Assembly (NCBI RefSeq): GCF_017654505.1
Contig: NC_054535.1
Coordinates: forward strand, 48,258,848-48,322,847
Length of the DNA: 64,000 nt
Direction: 5' to 3'
Source of the DNA: Polyodon spathula
Lineage: Eukaryota; Chordata; Actinopteri; Acipenseriformes; Polyodontidae
Shown here: positions 11,700 through 24,571 of the stretch, piece after piece
Layout: every line of letters begins with the position of its first letter
Position numbering within the stretch: position 1 is the stretch's first letter
Position numbers and translations under genes: made by a program
The notes under the pieces: generated by a model
Told to the model about the DNA's origin: nothing
Databases searched by the model: none
What the model saw: only the letters and a program-made list of their open reading frames with translations

Positions 11700-12095
11700 A
11701 AATCGCTACCTTGAAAAATTAACGATTAATACAACCGCACTACCTGATCCTTTTGACAGCAATGTCAGGACAAGATTATTTCCAATGATTTAAAAATAAA
11801 AAAAGGCTTCCAGAGATAACACACCCAGACATCTATCATTACTTGATAGAGACAGAGTGCTGTTACACCCGAGAAGCAGTAAAGGCATATAGAAGCTTAG
11901 ATGCTTACTGTTTTTTTTAGTGGGAAAGTACACAATTTGTACATATTGATCAGAGGTGAGTTATGTGTGTGCACTGTACGGAGAAGTCGGAGCAAGTCCG
12001 GCTGTTCCAAAATTGTACTGTGCTTGGCTTGTGGCTAAAAGTAGTGGTGAGGTGAGCAGTGGTCACTTGCATGGCAGGGTAGGTTAGAGTAATTT
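11700..12095 (+). pseudogene. Coding relic resembling a SWIM zinc-finger multicopy protein
   Basis: Across three frames the plus strand gives 'LPDPFDSN', then 'LPEITHPDIYHYLIET', 'YTREAVKAYRSLDAYCFF' and 'YCAWLVAKSSGEVSSGH'. The order matches multicopy vertebrate proteins whose N-terminus reads YL...TREqmKaYKSLeAY and continues to a SWIM-type W...G.V..aHC.C motif. Here the cysteine pair is lost and frames shift at least three times. Such proteins are scattered in fish genomes and probably mobile. This assignment is from recall of the pattern, not a search. Confidence 0.4.
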
Positions 12096-12104
12096 AGACT
12101 GTCT

Positions 12105-13130
12105 TTCTCTCTCTCTCGCTCTCTCTCATTTGTGTCATGGAGAAAATTTCGTGACATTTAGAACATACGTGTGTTGTTGACGACGTAGTATGGATTGCAT
12201 ATATGACTCTATAAATATTCCATATATCATGAAGCTAAGAAATGGCTCCATAATCACCACGGGAAAAGTAAGCAACAAATAAGCATTACACCTTTGCTAA
12301 ATGGGGAACTTTTACTTATCCCACAGAGAAATATTAATAACAGAAAATATGTAGGCTACTTTCAGTTTATTAATAATTTATTGTTTTTTAGGTCGACCCC
12401 AAACGAGTATCCATGATACATTTCTCATTCCGTTTCACTGCTAACAGTGCTTGTTTTTAGTTTTTTTTTTTTTGTTTTAAAGGCAACTCTTTTTAAAATC
12501 AAACTGAAACTAAAAGCGAGCAAAGTTAAAATCCCCATTTTGAAATCCTAGTGACTCGTTGCAAAAATTATTTCAAAGGTTATGCAAGTTTTCTCTTAAT
12601 TGTGCTTTGTGAATCTCCGATTATCAATGAATCAAACAGAGCACGTTATTCAAGTTACTGGAAGAAAGAAAACCCACAACAAAAGCCATCTTGTTTTACA
12701 GTCAACACTTAAAGGGACATTACGTCATCAAAAATAAAAAAATGAAAATGAAGAACCCTAACTATAGTACTTATAGTAGAGTTTTGTTACAAAATACAGG
12801 ACTGGACTGCACAGTATATAGTATACACAGTTTAAGTGAAGTTTGCATGTGTGTTGCATAGAAAACTGTACAGTGTTGCATTATTTTATCACTCAGGACA
12901 TTTTTTACAGTATAAATAAGTGCAGAAAAAATAGTTTTAAACAACTTCCGGATTTGCCCCCACCCACGTTCGGTTTGATGAATACATACCCAAATTCAGA
13001 AACAAATACAAATATGAATACTATAGCATGGGCACGAATACAGATACAGATACAGATAATGGCTCTATGTACCACCTCTATGGACTTACTACGTATGGTC
13101 AAATGTAATGCTGCTTTTATATTGTCAGGA
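12105..13130. other. No gene recognised; short CT repeat
   Basis: A (CT)n tract lies at 12110-12128, with a T-run near 12460. The rest shows no supported gene. Confidence 0.45.
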
Positions 13131-13136
13131 ACAGAC

Positions 13137-14650
13137 TTTACTCTCTCACTGCCCGCAGTGACTAGTCACCCACCTGCTGAGCATTCTATACTGCCTGCGG
13201 CGGCTATAGTCGCCAGAAATGCATTGAACTTTTTTTTTTTTTGTCCAATCAAATGCTTCTTGCTAGGTATAAAATGTTGCACAGTCACAAAAATACAAGT
13301 CAAGGTAACGAAGTCTTGTTTGTATTTTGTTTGGAGAGCATATATCACAATGTCATGATCTGAAAGAGTTATAGTAGGCGATTGAAAAATGGAGAGACTG
13401 CTATATAAGAGTGAGCAGAGATTTGTTTTTGTTTAACTGGGATAGTGACAGTGATGAGGAATTTGAGGGATTTACAGAGGAAGATGTAGTAGGGCTGGAA
13501 GGTGTAAACAAGAGTGAGGAAATGGAAAGATCAGACTCAGAGGAGATAGTGACAGCGAGGGAGGAGACAGCCAGGCTGACACTAACAGGAGAAGAGGCGT
13601 GTCAAGGGGAGTGGCACGAAATAACAGGCAGGGAGAGAGAGAGCGCTGGGTGGGGCAAACCTACTGGATAAATTAATTGAAAATTTCCAAAGAGACTATT
13701 ATCCCTTCAGAAATTAGATGTGGATGAGTCAATGATATCTTTCCATGGACGACTCTTTTTTCGGCAGCTCATTCCAAACAAGCATCACTGTTTTGGAATT
13801 AAAAATGTTGTCCTTGCTGACTCGTACACAAACTACATGGGATGTGTACACCGGAGGAGCACATTCCTATGATAAAGATGTCGGGATTGGTTACAGTGTA
13901 GTCATGCAGCTGCTGAACACTGCAAAACTGCTAGGAAAGGGCCATGTAGTGTACACTGACAACGTTTATACTTCCCCTGCTCTCTATGAGACACTACATG
14001 AAAAAAACACCGCCACTTGTGGCACTTCAAAGTAAATCGAAAAGGCATGCCACAGGAATTTAAAAATAATAAATGAAGCCAGGAGATCCCAATTGTTTTT
14101 GTAGAAAGTGCCTCTTTTAGCTACAAGTTAAAAAGATGTGGGAACAGTTACTTTGCTTTCTACCATGCATGACACTTGTTGTGGATTATAATCGATACAT
14201 GGGAGGTGTAGACAGAGCTGACCAACTCTGCTGTTATTACAGCTTTCAGCACCACTCTGTCTAATGGTGCCACCACGTATATCACCATGCAAAGAAGGTA
14301 GTGTTAGTGAATGTGTTCATCATTTTTAAGAAAACACAAACACAAATACGATGGCTGTTGAGTTCAGAGAGAGGATTGTGCAGAGACCCCATGAACAGTG
14401 CCACAGCAAGAAACGCAGTACCAGCCCCAGTGATGGAAATGCCAGGAGTGCCAACTAAACTGCTAGGGAGACATTTCCAGGGACAGCATGAAAAATGACA
14501 GCTTGCCTGTAAAGTCTGTTCTGACAGAAAGCGAAGATGTTCAGATCAGGAACCTAAAAAGTAAGTGAGAAAGCAGTCTTTTACTGCAAAACCTGCTCAG
14601 ATCAACCAGCACTATGCCCAGCCCCTTGCTTTCAACTTTACCACACAAAT
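13137..14650 (+). mobile_element. piggyBac element, second copy, degraded
   Basis: The limits are set by a GC-richer 'tttactctctcactgcccgc' stretch at about 13137, which may be the 5' end, and by the last cysteine-rich codons near 14640. The true ends were not proven: no matching inverted repeats or TTAA pair could be aligned by eye. The family differs from the 7-9 kb copy, because the catalytic boxes and N-termini are only distantly similar. Confidence 0.6.
13411..14640 (+). pseudogene. piggyBac transposase relic (PGBD family)
   Basis: The N-terminus (13411-13671) is acidic, as usual for piggyBac proteins ('DSDSDEEFEGF'). Around 13718-13760 a frame gives 'LDVDESMISFHGRLFFRQ', the first catalytic aspartate box. 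A frame from 13827 gives 'GAHSYDKDVGIGYSVVMQLL' and 'GHVVYTDNVYTS', the second box. 'DYNRYMGGVDRADQL' at about 14185-14230 is the third box. The C-terminus has a cysteine-rich finger with CKVC, CKTC and a final LC.aPCFQLYHT-like end near 14500-14640. All three aspartates are thus visible, but frameshifts and stops separate them and a block between the N-terminus and the first box is missing. Confidence 0.82.
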
Positions 14651-16435
14651 TTAATCTACAAACAGTGACAAGTAAGTTTACACTGAAACACCAGCCAAAT
14701 AATTACTTAATAATAAGAAGAATTTCCAAATGCTAAACATTAACATATTTGTTTATAAAAATGTTTATTCCTACACTGAAGTAGTTAATACTAAAGAAAG
14801 AAAACATCAATATTAAAATTTAAATACATTGTATAAACATTTATCTCATGAGTACAAAGTAAATTTGAAAAAAATAAATATGTATAAAATGTTATTTTCC
14901 TACTTCAGATATTTCTAAACTATTTAAAGTAATAAGCAGAAGCAACATTTTTTAATGCATTTATGTGAGAAAAAACTGATATTTGAGAAAAAACAGCAAT
15001 TCATACATAAATTATAGTTGCATATATAGCAACACTGATCTGACTATAATATAACATAAGTTTAGTGACAATGTGCAATATTTTGACAGGGAGTAGACAG
15101 GAAAGGAAGCGAGGAGGTTTTTTTTTTTTTCAGATCAGACTCTTTTAGAATGTTGGTGGCCATCTTGGTTGGGAAGGCCGGCAGTGTTCCAAAGCAGGAA
15201 AGGGGTGAAAGAGCTAAGAATGCTACTGTAGCTTGTATTATTAAACTCCTGTACCAGAACAAAACACATGGAATTCCATTTAATTGTATGGTTCTAAGTT
15301 ATGTGTCTCTGGTGGTCATCACATTTAGGTTTGGCTAACAATATTATTATATATCCTGATGTCCCTGAGTTTCTCACTCCTTCAGGATATGAATGTGCAC
15401 TGTGAATTCAAGCTGTTAATGATAGGATTTAAGAATAAGTTCACACAAATGCATAGTACAATGCCAGCAGAACCTCTAACCTCTCCCCATTGTGACATCA
15501 GCCCATCACACCACACTGGAGTACCATTATGCTATTAAAAAACATATTTTCTAATCATAGTTCATATTGCTTGATTCCAGTTTTAAATCAGTCAACAGAG
15601 CCGTTCTGCATCATGGTTGTCGGGCATTGTATTTTCCAATTCAGTTTCGCAGCTTCACCTGAAAAGCAATGTCCACTTCAGACCAGTTCCAGCAGCATTA
15701 CGTTTTTGTTCAAAATAAACTTTGTACATTTTTTCAGGGACTGTGTTGGGAAATATTAGAATGTAATAATCCTTAAATGGTGAAAACACAAAGTGTGAGT
15801 TCCATCAATGATACTAGAGAAATGGTACCAAAAATAGTTAGCTAGTTACAGCTAGTGCTGTAATCAATAATGGATGGGATGTCTGATGCACGATTGTTCA
15901 CACATTCCTGCGTAAGGCATCCATCTTGCAAAGTTGAGTGTTGCAATAGCACCTCATCTGTCATAAATGTCTAGACAACAAACAGTCAGGTACCTGCACA
16001 ACAGCAATTAGCAGTGTGAATCAATCATGCTATGACAGCTTCCTGAGAAGAAACCTTTGAACATTTAAACCAGTCTGCCAGCTAAAGGGGGCACCTGCAG
16101 CAATGCACAGACTACAGAGATGCCCTAGATCTATCCATTGTTTTGGATAATTAAATTTTTCTAAAATAGGTTTTCAAAGTTAATTGTGGTATAGTTGTGT
16201 ATAGTAATTTATTTAATCAACACAGTTTATGTAATAGAACTACGCCCATAATACACGTGTGCGTAATTGGGAGGGTTGGATTCGTTTGGATGATGTTGAA
16301 GTGCAGAAATCTTTGTTAGTAGTCTGATCTTGATAGAGGAAGCAAATGTGTAGGCAGGCATCAGCAGATCTGTATAACTGCAACTAAATTATGAAGAATA
16401 ATAGTAGGCCTATTGTCAGAATTGCACATACTTGA
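14651..16435. other. No gene recognised
   Basis: AT-rich sequence; reading frames here have no family resemblance. Confidence 0.5.
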
Positions 16436-16498
16436 TATATATATATATATATATAGATATATATTATAATATATATATATAATATATATATATATATT
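16436..16498. repeat. TA-rich microsatellite
   Basis: Imperfect (TA)n with internal ATATTATAATAT interruptions, directly bordering the inverted repeat copy that begins at about 16499. Confidence 0.95.
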
Positions 16499-16794
16499 AC
16501 TACTAGTGTAGATGTTTAATGTATAAAAATAATAGAAGTCTTACAATAAGGAAACTAAAAAGACTTAGAAATCTAGTGTACAGTTTAACAAGTTCAAGAA
16601 CAGACTCACAATCAACTTTCTTATCTGAAGAAAGAAGTGAGTTTGATTTTAAGTCTTTAATCTAAAAGAAATTATTCTAAAATAATGAAAACAGAATACT
16701 CAAATCAACAATTTAAAGTCTTAAACTGCTGCTTTATTTCTTAGAGTTAAATAAATGTACAGTTTAAATTGATTAACAGTCATGTATCTTATTT
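16499..16794 (+). repeat. Interspersed repeat R, copy 1 (inverted partner at 23049-23335)
   Basis: Its reverse complement matches 23049-23335 almost base for base; by eye about 95 percent of roughly 285 positions agree. Both copies have a TA array at the same end, next to 'actagtgtagatg'. Similarity stops at 'cagtcatgtatctt' here, while the other copy continues into a longer unique-looking block. No coding potential was seen. Confidence 0.85.
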
Positions 16795-16840
16795 GGAATA
16801 AGTATTAAGACTTGATCTAAAATGAACCCCTGAGTTAGAA

Positions 16841-18590
<1,750 letters not shown>

Positions 18591-18662
<72 letters not shown>
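18591..18662. repeat. (TA)n microsatellite between two Tc1 ends
   Basis: About 70 bp of pure TA joins the right end of the 17-18.6 kb Tc1 element and the left end of the next, unrelated Tc1 copy. Confidence 0.97.
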
Positions 18663-18664
<2 letters not shown>

Positions 18665-19318
18665 CTCTGGAAAAAAATTGAGAGCCACTGCAAAATTATC
18701 AGTTTCTCTGGTTTTACTATTTATAGGTATGTGTTTGGGTAAAATGAACATTTTTGTTTTATTCTATAAACTACTGACAACATTTCTCCCAAATTCCAAA
18801 TAAAAATATTGTCAGAAAATGACAACTGGTCAAAATAACAAAAAAGATGCAGTGTTGTCAGACCTTGAATAATGCAAAGAAAATAAGTTCATATTCATTT
18901 TTAAACAACACAATACTAATGTTTTAACTCAGGAAGAGTTCAGAAATCAATATTTGGTGGAGTAACCCTGATTTTCAAGCACAGCTTTCATGTGTCTTTG
19001 CATGCTCTCCACCAGTCTTTCACATTGATGTTGGGTGACTTTATGCCACTCCTGGTGCAAAAATTCAAGCAGCTCAGCTTTGTTTGATGGCTTGTGACCA
19101 TCCATCTTCCTCCTGATCACATTCCAGAGGTTTTCAATGGGGTTCAGGTCTGGATTTTGGGCTGGCCATGACAGGGTTTTAATCTGGTGGTCCTCCATCC
19201 ACAGCTTGATTGACCTGGCTTTGTGGCATGGAGCATTGTCCTGCTGGAAAAACCAATCATCAGAGTTGGGGGACATTGTCAGAGCAGAAGGAAGCAAGTT
19301 TTCTTCCAGGACAACATA
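18663..19318 (-). mobile_element. Tc1-type transposon, truncated (same family as 56715-58246)
   Basis: The left end 'agctctggaaaaaaattgag' matches the terminal repeat of the 56.7 kb copy, and sequence similarity continues through the 3' part of the transposase. It stops near 19316 in a short TA tract. The N-terminal half and the other terminal repeat are absent. Confidence 0.85.
18947..19318 (-). pseudogene. C-terminal part of a Tc1-type transposase
   Basis: The minus-strand frame has 'FFQQDNAPCHKARS' with the second catalytic aspartate, then 'AQNPDLNPIENLWNVIRRK' with the catalytic glutamate. It ends at 'ENQGYSTKY', the normal family end. Residues before 'VLEENLLPSAL' come from the adjoining TA tract and are not transposase. 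The DNA-binding half and the first aspartate are missing, so this fragment cannot act. Confidence 0.88.
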
Positions 19319-19352
19319 TATATATATGCACTCTGAGCACACTCTTAAACTA

Positions 19353-19437
19353 AGGGAAGACAGAGATGTTTTAAACTCCTGTAAATGGTGGTTAGGTGGT
19401 TAGGGAGGACAGAGATGTTTTAAACTCCTGTAAATGA
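19353..19437. repeat. Short tandem duplication, period about 49 bp
   Basis: The 34-base block starting 'agggaagacagagatg' at 19353 recurs at 19402 with one or two changes, separated by 'tggttaggtggtt'. Confidence 0.85.
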
Positions 19438-20215
19438 TTTTGTTCGTGCATTGGGCTTGCAATATGTCCAGACAACATTTTTTTAATAATCCAGAAATTC
19501 ACAGATTCATTTATTTTGAAGTTTAAACAAATCATAGCATTAGTAGCACCCTTTCAGTTTATTAGATGCTTTAAAAACTGGATTGGTTGGTTGAACAGAC
19601 CACCGTAAATCCCAAGTAATAAGCAATCTGGGCGATCCAATGCTTTACAGGTTTAACAGCATTAGTACTTCAGTACAGTAATACAGATATGGTTAATGAT
19701 ATGCTTAGCCCTTAGGCCAGCCATGCAAAAAGCTACAACACCCATTCAGTATATCACTCTCTTAAAATTAACATATAATTTATATATCTCATAGCATTGC
19801 ATCCAATATAAAAGAGATATGAATTCAAATATATGCTTACCTTCCAGTATATGGAAGTATAGTGTAGGACATCTGACACATAAGACTTCTGAATTCAATC
19901 AAACAGCAATCAATTTTTCAGAGACCCTCAGAGCATGGACAACATCAGCTTGCAAGATCAATGGTATTGAATGGCGTCTTGCTCTGGGCTTATATAGGAT
20001 TTTCCTTCCATTGAATACACCAGTAGCCCTAATTAATTCTGATCATTAATCTATCTTGACAGTTCTTATCTTTGAGTTAATGAAAAGAAACTTTAAAACT
20101 AATTGAATATAACATATTTCCAAAAATATTGGAACATGATCTCATAGTTCTTTTTTTCCAACCCCCCTTATTCTAAAGTCAGGTGAGCCACAGTTCACAG
20201 GATCCTTGCTATAAT
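19438..20215. other. No gene recognised
   Basis: AT-rich sequence with no supported feature. Confidence 0.5.
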
Positions 20216-20216
20216 A

Positions 20217-20670
20217 CAATCCAGTAAAGGTGCTCTGCATGAGTGCAGGATGTGCCCTATAGCCTGGACATCGCCGTTTAGAGTCTGGACTATTCCACAG
20301 CTGACCTTGGACAGGAGTTCCCAGGAGGCGGCTCTCAATTGGCTGACCGTCACAGGGAGGAGAGGGTTTATGTCGGCCAGGGTGTCCTTGGCTCACCACG
20401 CACAAGTGATCCCTGTACTCTGGCCAGGCACCTGCGGGCTTACCTCTAAACTGCCTGGGAGCTGCGTTGTCCTCCGATGCTGTAGCTCCTGGGTGGCTAC
20501 ATGGTGAATTCACAGTTTGTAAAGAAGCACTGATGGCAAACGCTTCTTTACACACACACGGCTGACCCCCAAGTCAGCACAAGGGTGGTAGTGGTGAGCT
20601 GAGCCTAAATAATAATTGGTCATTTCAAATTGGGAGAAAAATAACAAAAAATAATTGGCAACAACCTCAT
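20217..20670 (+). repeat. tRNA-derived SINE, copy 1
   Basis: Shares with 34782-35200 and the complement of 42857-43337 the blocks 'ggctattccacagccgac', 'ggccagggtgtcctcggctcac', 'gcctgcgggc', 'gtagctcctgg' and the tail 'gtgagctgagcctaa' followed by two 'aattgg' units. The head 'ccagtaaaggtgctctgcatgagtgcagg' corresponds to a tRNA A-box region. GC-rich compared with its surroundings. Transcribed by RNA polymerase III when active. Confidence 0.85.
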
Positions 20671-21985
20671 TTTTTTTTAAAAAAGAAATGCTGTTTTATA
20701 TATAACATCAACTTTTTGTGTGATTATATTAACCTGGGTCTACAATATATTCTCACTGAGCAGCATATCTTGTTAACCTTTCAGATGAGTTTACTTTCAT
20801 ATACATGTGTGTTAACAGAGTATTAGACAAAGACTGTAGTGGTTTATTAGTCACTAAGCATACAGTGGTTAGTGCAGTTATTTTCATTTAAATTTAAGCT
20901 ATAATGCCTCATATTAACTGTGCCATGCTTGGATTAAACCTGATCTCTCTATTCCTAAAAAATCACCTGCACAAGTATGTTTCAGACACCCTGTTTACTT
21001 TCCAATATGAACCTCCACTGTAAGTACTTTTCCAAATTCACCGCATGAAGTCATTTTTGGCTCGCAAACATTATCCCAATTAAAATCGCTACCTATCTGA
21101 TAAGGACTGATACTGTAGATGACTTCTAATTTAAATCAAATGCTCGCTTTGGCTGCCAAGTTTTCATTAATTTGTATAATCCAGTTAATCTTGCTTTGAC
21201 TGCCAAAAAGGAACTTTCCAGGTCTGGCACTGTTCTATTGCAGGCAGTTAAAGGCGAGGCTATTTATCTTCCAGTAAGTCTTTTGTGTTCTACAGTTATT
21301 AAATAAATTTACTCTGTTGGCCAATATTCAGACCTAACAGTTCTTGTTTTTTCATTGCAGTAAAACCTTTATAAACCAAATATTTATATTCTTCAATTTA
21401 ATTGATGTTATAATGTCTAAAATACTTTTTGTTTATTTGGAGAAACTGAACTAATTATTTAATTGATTAAATTAAATTAACATTATCTCAAATGTGTCTA
21501 AACAATGTTTTTGCAATATTGTCAGTGTCATTCTTCTATTATAATAAACTTTTTTAATATGTTCTTTCAACAGTTTAACTTTAAATGATATTATAAGATG
21601 TATTTCTAATTCAGTACTTCAGTATAACAGTTGCTCCTAGAAATTGAAGATTTTACTCCGTTGATCTGTTATGAAGTCATTTAAGCTTTTAATGGAAGGT
21701 CTTGTTATTTATATCTAAACACAAGCTACCATTAATATATTAAGATGCAATAGTATTGTTCTGACGACTAAGTTTAACCATTTTCTCTGATCACACAAAA
21801 TCCAGTTGAAGCAGTTTTTAGACAACCTCTGCTTTTTGCCAATTTTACGGTTGATTAATATGAGACATTACCGTAAGCATTTTCCAATATTCATTATTTC
21901 AAACCAATTTGTAGCTTAACACAGTAAAACATCCTACACTTTCCATTCTCATTTCTTCCTGCCAGGTTCGAATTAATTTTTGTTA
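20671..21985. other. No gene recognised
   Basis: AT-rich sequence with no supported feature. Confidence 0.5.
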
Positions 21986-21988
21986 TAT

Positions 21989-22749
21989 ATACAGTGGTTT
22001 GCAGAAGTATTCACCCCCTATCAATAATGTCACATTTTCTTGAATTACAAATAATGTATGCAGTTTTTCAAACTAACTTTTTTTTATTCAAAGTTGTAGT
22101 GGTTAAACTGAACTTGCAAAGAAAATGTACAAAATGAAATGTACTGGTTGCATAAGTATTCAGCCCTGTAAATCAGTACTTGGTAGAAGCACCTTACTGA
22201 CTCAATTACTGCTATGAGTCTTTTTGGATAGATCTCTACTAGCTTTGCTTAGTAGGATGCTGACATTTTTGCCCATTCTTTACAGGAAAATTGCTCCAGT
22301 TCTGTTAAGTTTGTTGGGGATTGTCGATGGACATCAATCTTCAAGTCTCACAATAAAATTTTGCGCCAGACATAAATCTTGGATTTTTGACCGAAATCTA
22401 ATATTTTTGTCTCGTCTGAACACATCTACATGCCTTTTCATAAACTCCATACATGCTTTAAGATGAGGCTTTTTGAATAATGGCTTCTTACTTGCCATCT
22501 GTCCATACAGGTCAGCTTTGTGTAGGGACCGGCTTATTGTTGATGTATGAACACTGACTCCCATTTCAGACACAGAACTTTGCAGATTTCTCAAGGTCAT
22601 TGTTGGCTTCAGAGTGACATCCCAAACCAGTTTCCTGCTTTCCCGGCTGCTCAGTTGGGAGGGCGACCTGATCTGGGTAGTGTCTGGGTGGTGTGATGCA
22701 TCTTCCACTTCTTAATGATGGACTTTACTGTGCTGAGAGGGATAACACT
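21989..22749 (-). mobile_element. Tc1-type transposon, truncated
   Basis: The left end 'cagtggtttgcagaagtattc' after a TA tract is a Tc1 terminal repeat. The minus strand then holds the middle of a transposase (22334-22708) with 'TMTLRNLQSSVSEMGVSVHTS' type helix-turn-helix sequence and 'KADLYGQMASKKPLFKKPHL'. The first catalytic SDET box is not readable and the D2/E region is deleted or scrambled. Similarity ends at 22749, where a different repeat begins. The family is distinct from the 17 kb element, though related in the DNA-binding part. Confidence 0.8.
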
Positions 22750-23346
22750 ATGTAACACAATTTTTATTCCTGGGTAGTAAGTGTTATTTCCTAATTGCTT
22801 ATGCCTCAAAAGTATAGAAAATGGCTATTATTCCCCACAAACTTTGCTTTTGTGACCAGGACAGTGATATTTTAAAATATCACTATTTCCAATGGGAAAA
22901 CGGGCAAATGTGTGTCTTTTCGTTCACATAAAGTCAGAAAAAACAACATATGAATCCAAATTAACATGTATTTATACTAAAGTAATACAAAAATGACTAC
23001 AAAAGATTTAGAAGTGAGTAGTTTTTCGAGATTTACGATTATACTGTAAAGATACATGACTGTTAATCAATTTAAACTGTACATTTATTTAACTCTAAGA
23101 AATAAAGCAGCAGTTTAAGACTTTAAATTGTTGATTTGAGTATTCTGTTTTCATTATTTTAGAATAATTGCTTTTAGATTAAAGACTTTAAATCAAACTC
23201 ACTTTCTTCAGATAAGAGAGTTGACTGTGAGTCTGTTCTTGAACTTGTTAAACAGTAAACTAGATTTCTAAGTCTTTTTAGTTTACTTATTGTAAGACTT
23301 CTATTATTTTTCTACATTAAACATCTACACTAGTAAATGTACACAG
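22750..23346 (-). repeat. Repeat R, longer copy, with a 22-bp perfect palindrome
   Basis: The distal part, 23049-23335, is the inverted partner of 16499-16794. The proximal part, 22750-23048, is present only here and includes a perfect palindrome at 22863-22884 (centre attttaaaat). The block interrupts a Tc1 fragment at 22749, which implies insertion. No reading frame; I do not recognise the family. Confidence 0.7.
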
Positions 23347-23358
23347 ATATATATATAT

Positions 23359-23402
<44 letters not shown>
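23347..23402. repeat. TA-rich microsatellite
   Basis: (TA)n with small interruptions, between repeat R and an open coding-like segment. Confidence 0.95.
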
Positions 23403-24571
23403 CAATTTGCTCAGCACAGCAACTCTCTCCAGAAAATTGGCTACCTTTTTCTCAAACTGGAATGTGCTAACAAGGTCTGGCACTTTAATGAAAGAGTTGC
23501 CTTCATCTGATAGAGCTTGCCAAGAGCTGGTCAGCCCAACCTTTCTCTGCAGGCTTGTTTCAGGCTTCACACAAAAACTAATATTTTTTACTGGGTATAC
23601 AGATCTATTTAAAAAAGAGTACATGCAGTATTACTATAATTATTGCCAAAAGAGTATATCATATTATTTCAATCAATATACAGTATGTTAGCTTAAACCA
23701 TCCAATTCACATCTAACAAATCCACATCTTGCCAACAAGATTCAAACTCTGTGTCTGGCTCAGCTCGGACTGGTTCTACAAACACCACGACAGGCCTTTT
23801 CATCCAATTCTTCACATCGCAGGTGTGGGCCACCAAGGTCTTCACTTGATACCTGCAAGACACTTGTACAAGTTTGGGAGGAACATCCTCCTCACATTCT
23901 AGTTTGCCCAAATGATCCCATGTCACTGGATGACCACTGTCACAACCCACACATTCAATTCTCTTTACATCCTGTGGGTCTACATTCAAGTGTGAAAATG
24001 ACAGCCCTTCAGGACTATTACATTCAAACATAATTTGGCAATGTCTGACTAATTGACTACAGGCTGGGTTGGATTTGGACCTGGTCAATGGTGATTCACC
24101 TCTGCACTTATCACATCCACACATGAAAAAATGATTTTTTTCAACTGTTCTGCTCAGAGTCAGTTCTGCACCATTAACAATAGTCCTTGATACATTTCAT
24201 GTTTTTCACAGAGGGTAATTTTTGGAGGCACGCCCTCCATCCAAAATACAGGATTGCACCAGAATTCACTATTCTTCATATAACTTGGTTGCCAGCTCAG
24301 TGGGCAGACATATTGTAATGGAATCTGGGTCCATTAAAGAACTACTAAACCCTAGCAACTGAGACCTGCCATGCAAGGGTTCCAGTGATTTATAGCACAA
24401 ACGGTTTATGCCAAGGCTATATGTGACATTATGTTCCAAAATATTAAATGTTGGTTTAGATGTGATAATTGTGATGCTTAAAGAATGCAATGATTTAAAC
24501 TGGGACCCATGCAAAAAAAAAAAAAAAAAAAATAATAATTCTGTAAGTTTTGTGACATCTCTTTCAGTCAA
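23403..24571 (-). pseudogene. Unidentified coding relic, several frames
   Basis: On the minus strand three open pieces look protein-like in sequence. 24571-24269 ends 'SITICLPTELATKLYEE'. It passes into another frame giving 'EFWCNPVFWMEGVPPKITLC'. Then 24124-23693 has many cysteines ('MCGCDKCRGE', 'IECVGCDSGHPVTW', 'VAHTCDVKNWMKRPVVVFVE'). 23624-23403 has 'LQRKVGLTSSWQALSDEG' and 'FEKKVANFLERVAVLSK'. The paired cysteines suggest a zinc-binding protein. Frame changes between pieces could be introns or decay. It could be an unknown transposon protein, since repeat R lies just 3' of it, or a processed or broken host gene. I do not recognise it. Confidence 0.35.

Noticed and set aside
12843..13358. 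171-residue plus-strand frame
   Set aside because: Low-complexity and cysteine/isoleucine-rich, it crosses the probable piggyBac 5' end and has no recognisable domain.
20142..20555. 137-residue minus-strand frame
   Set aside because: It lies entirely in a GC-rich SINE, and matching frames recur in the other SINE copies.
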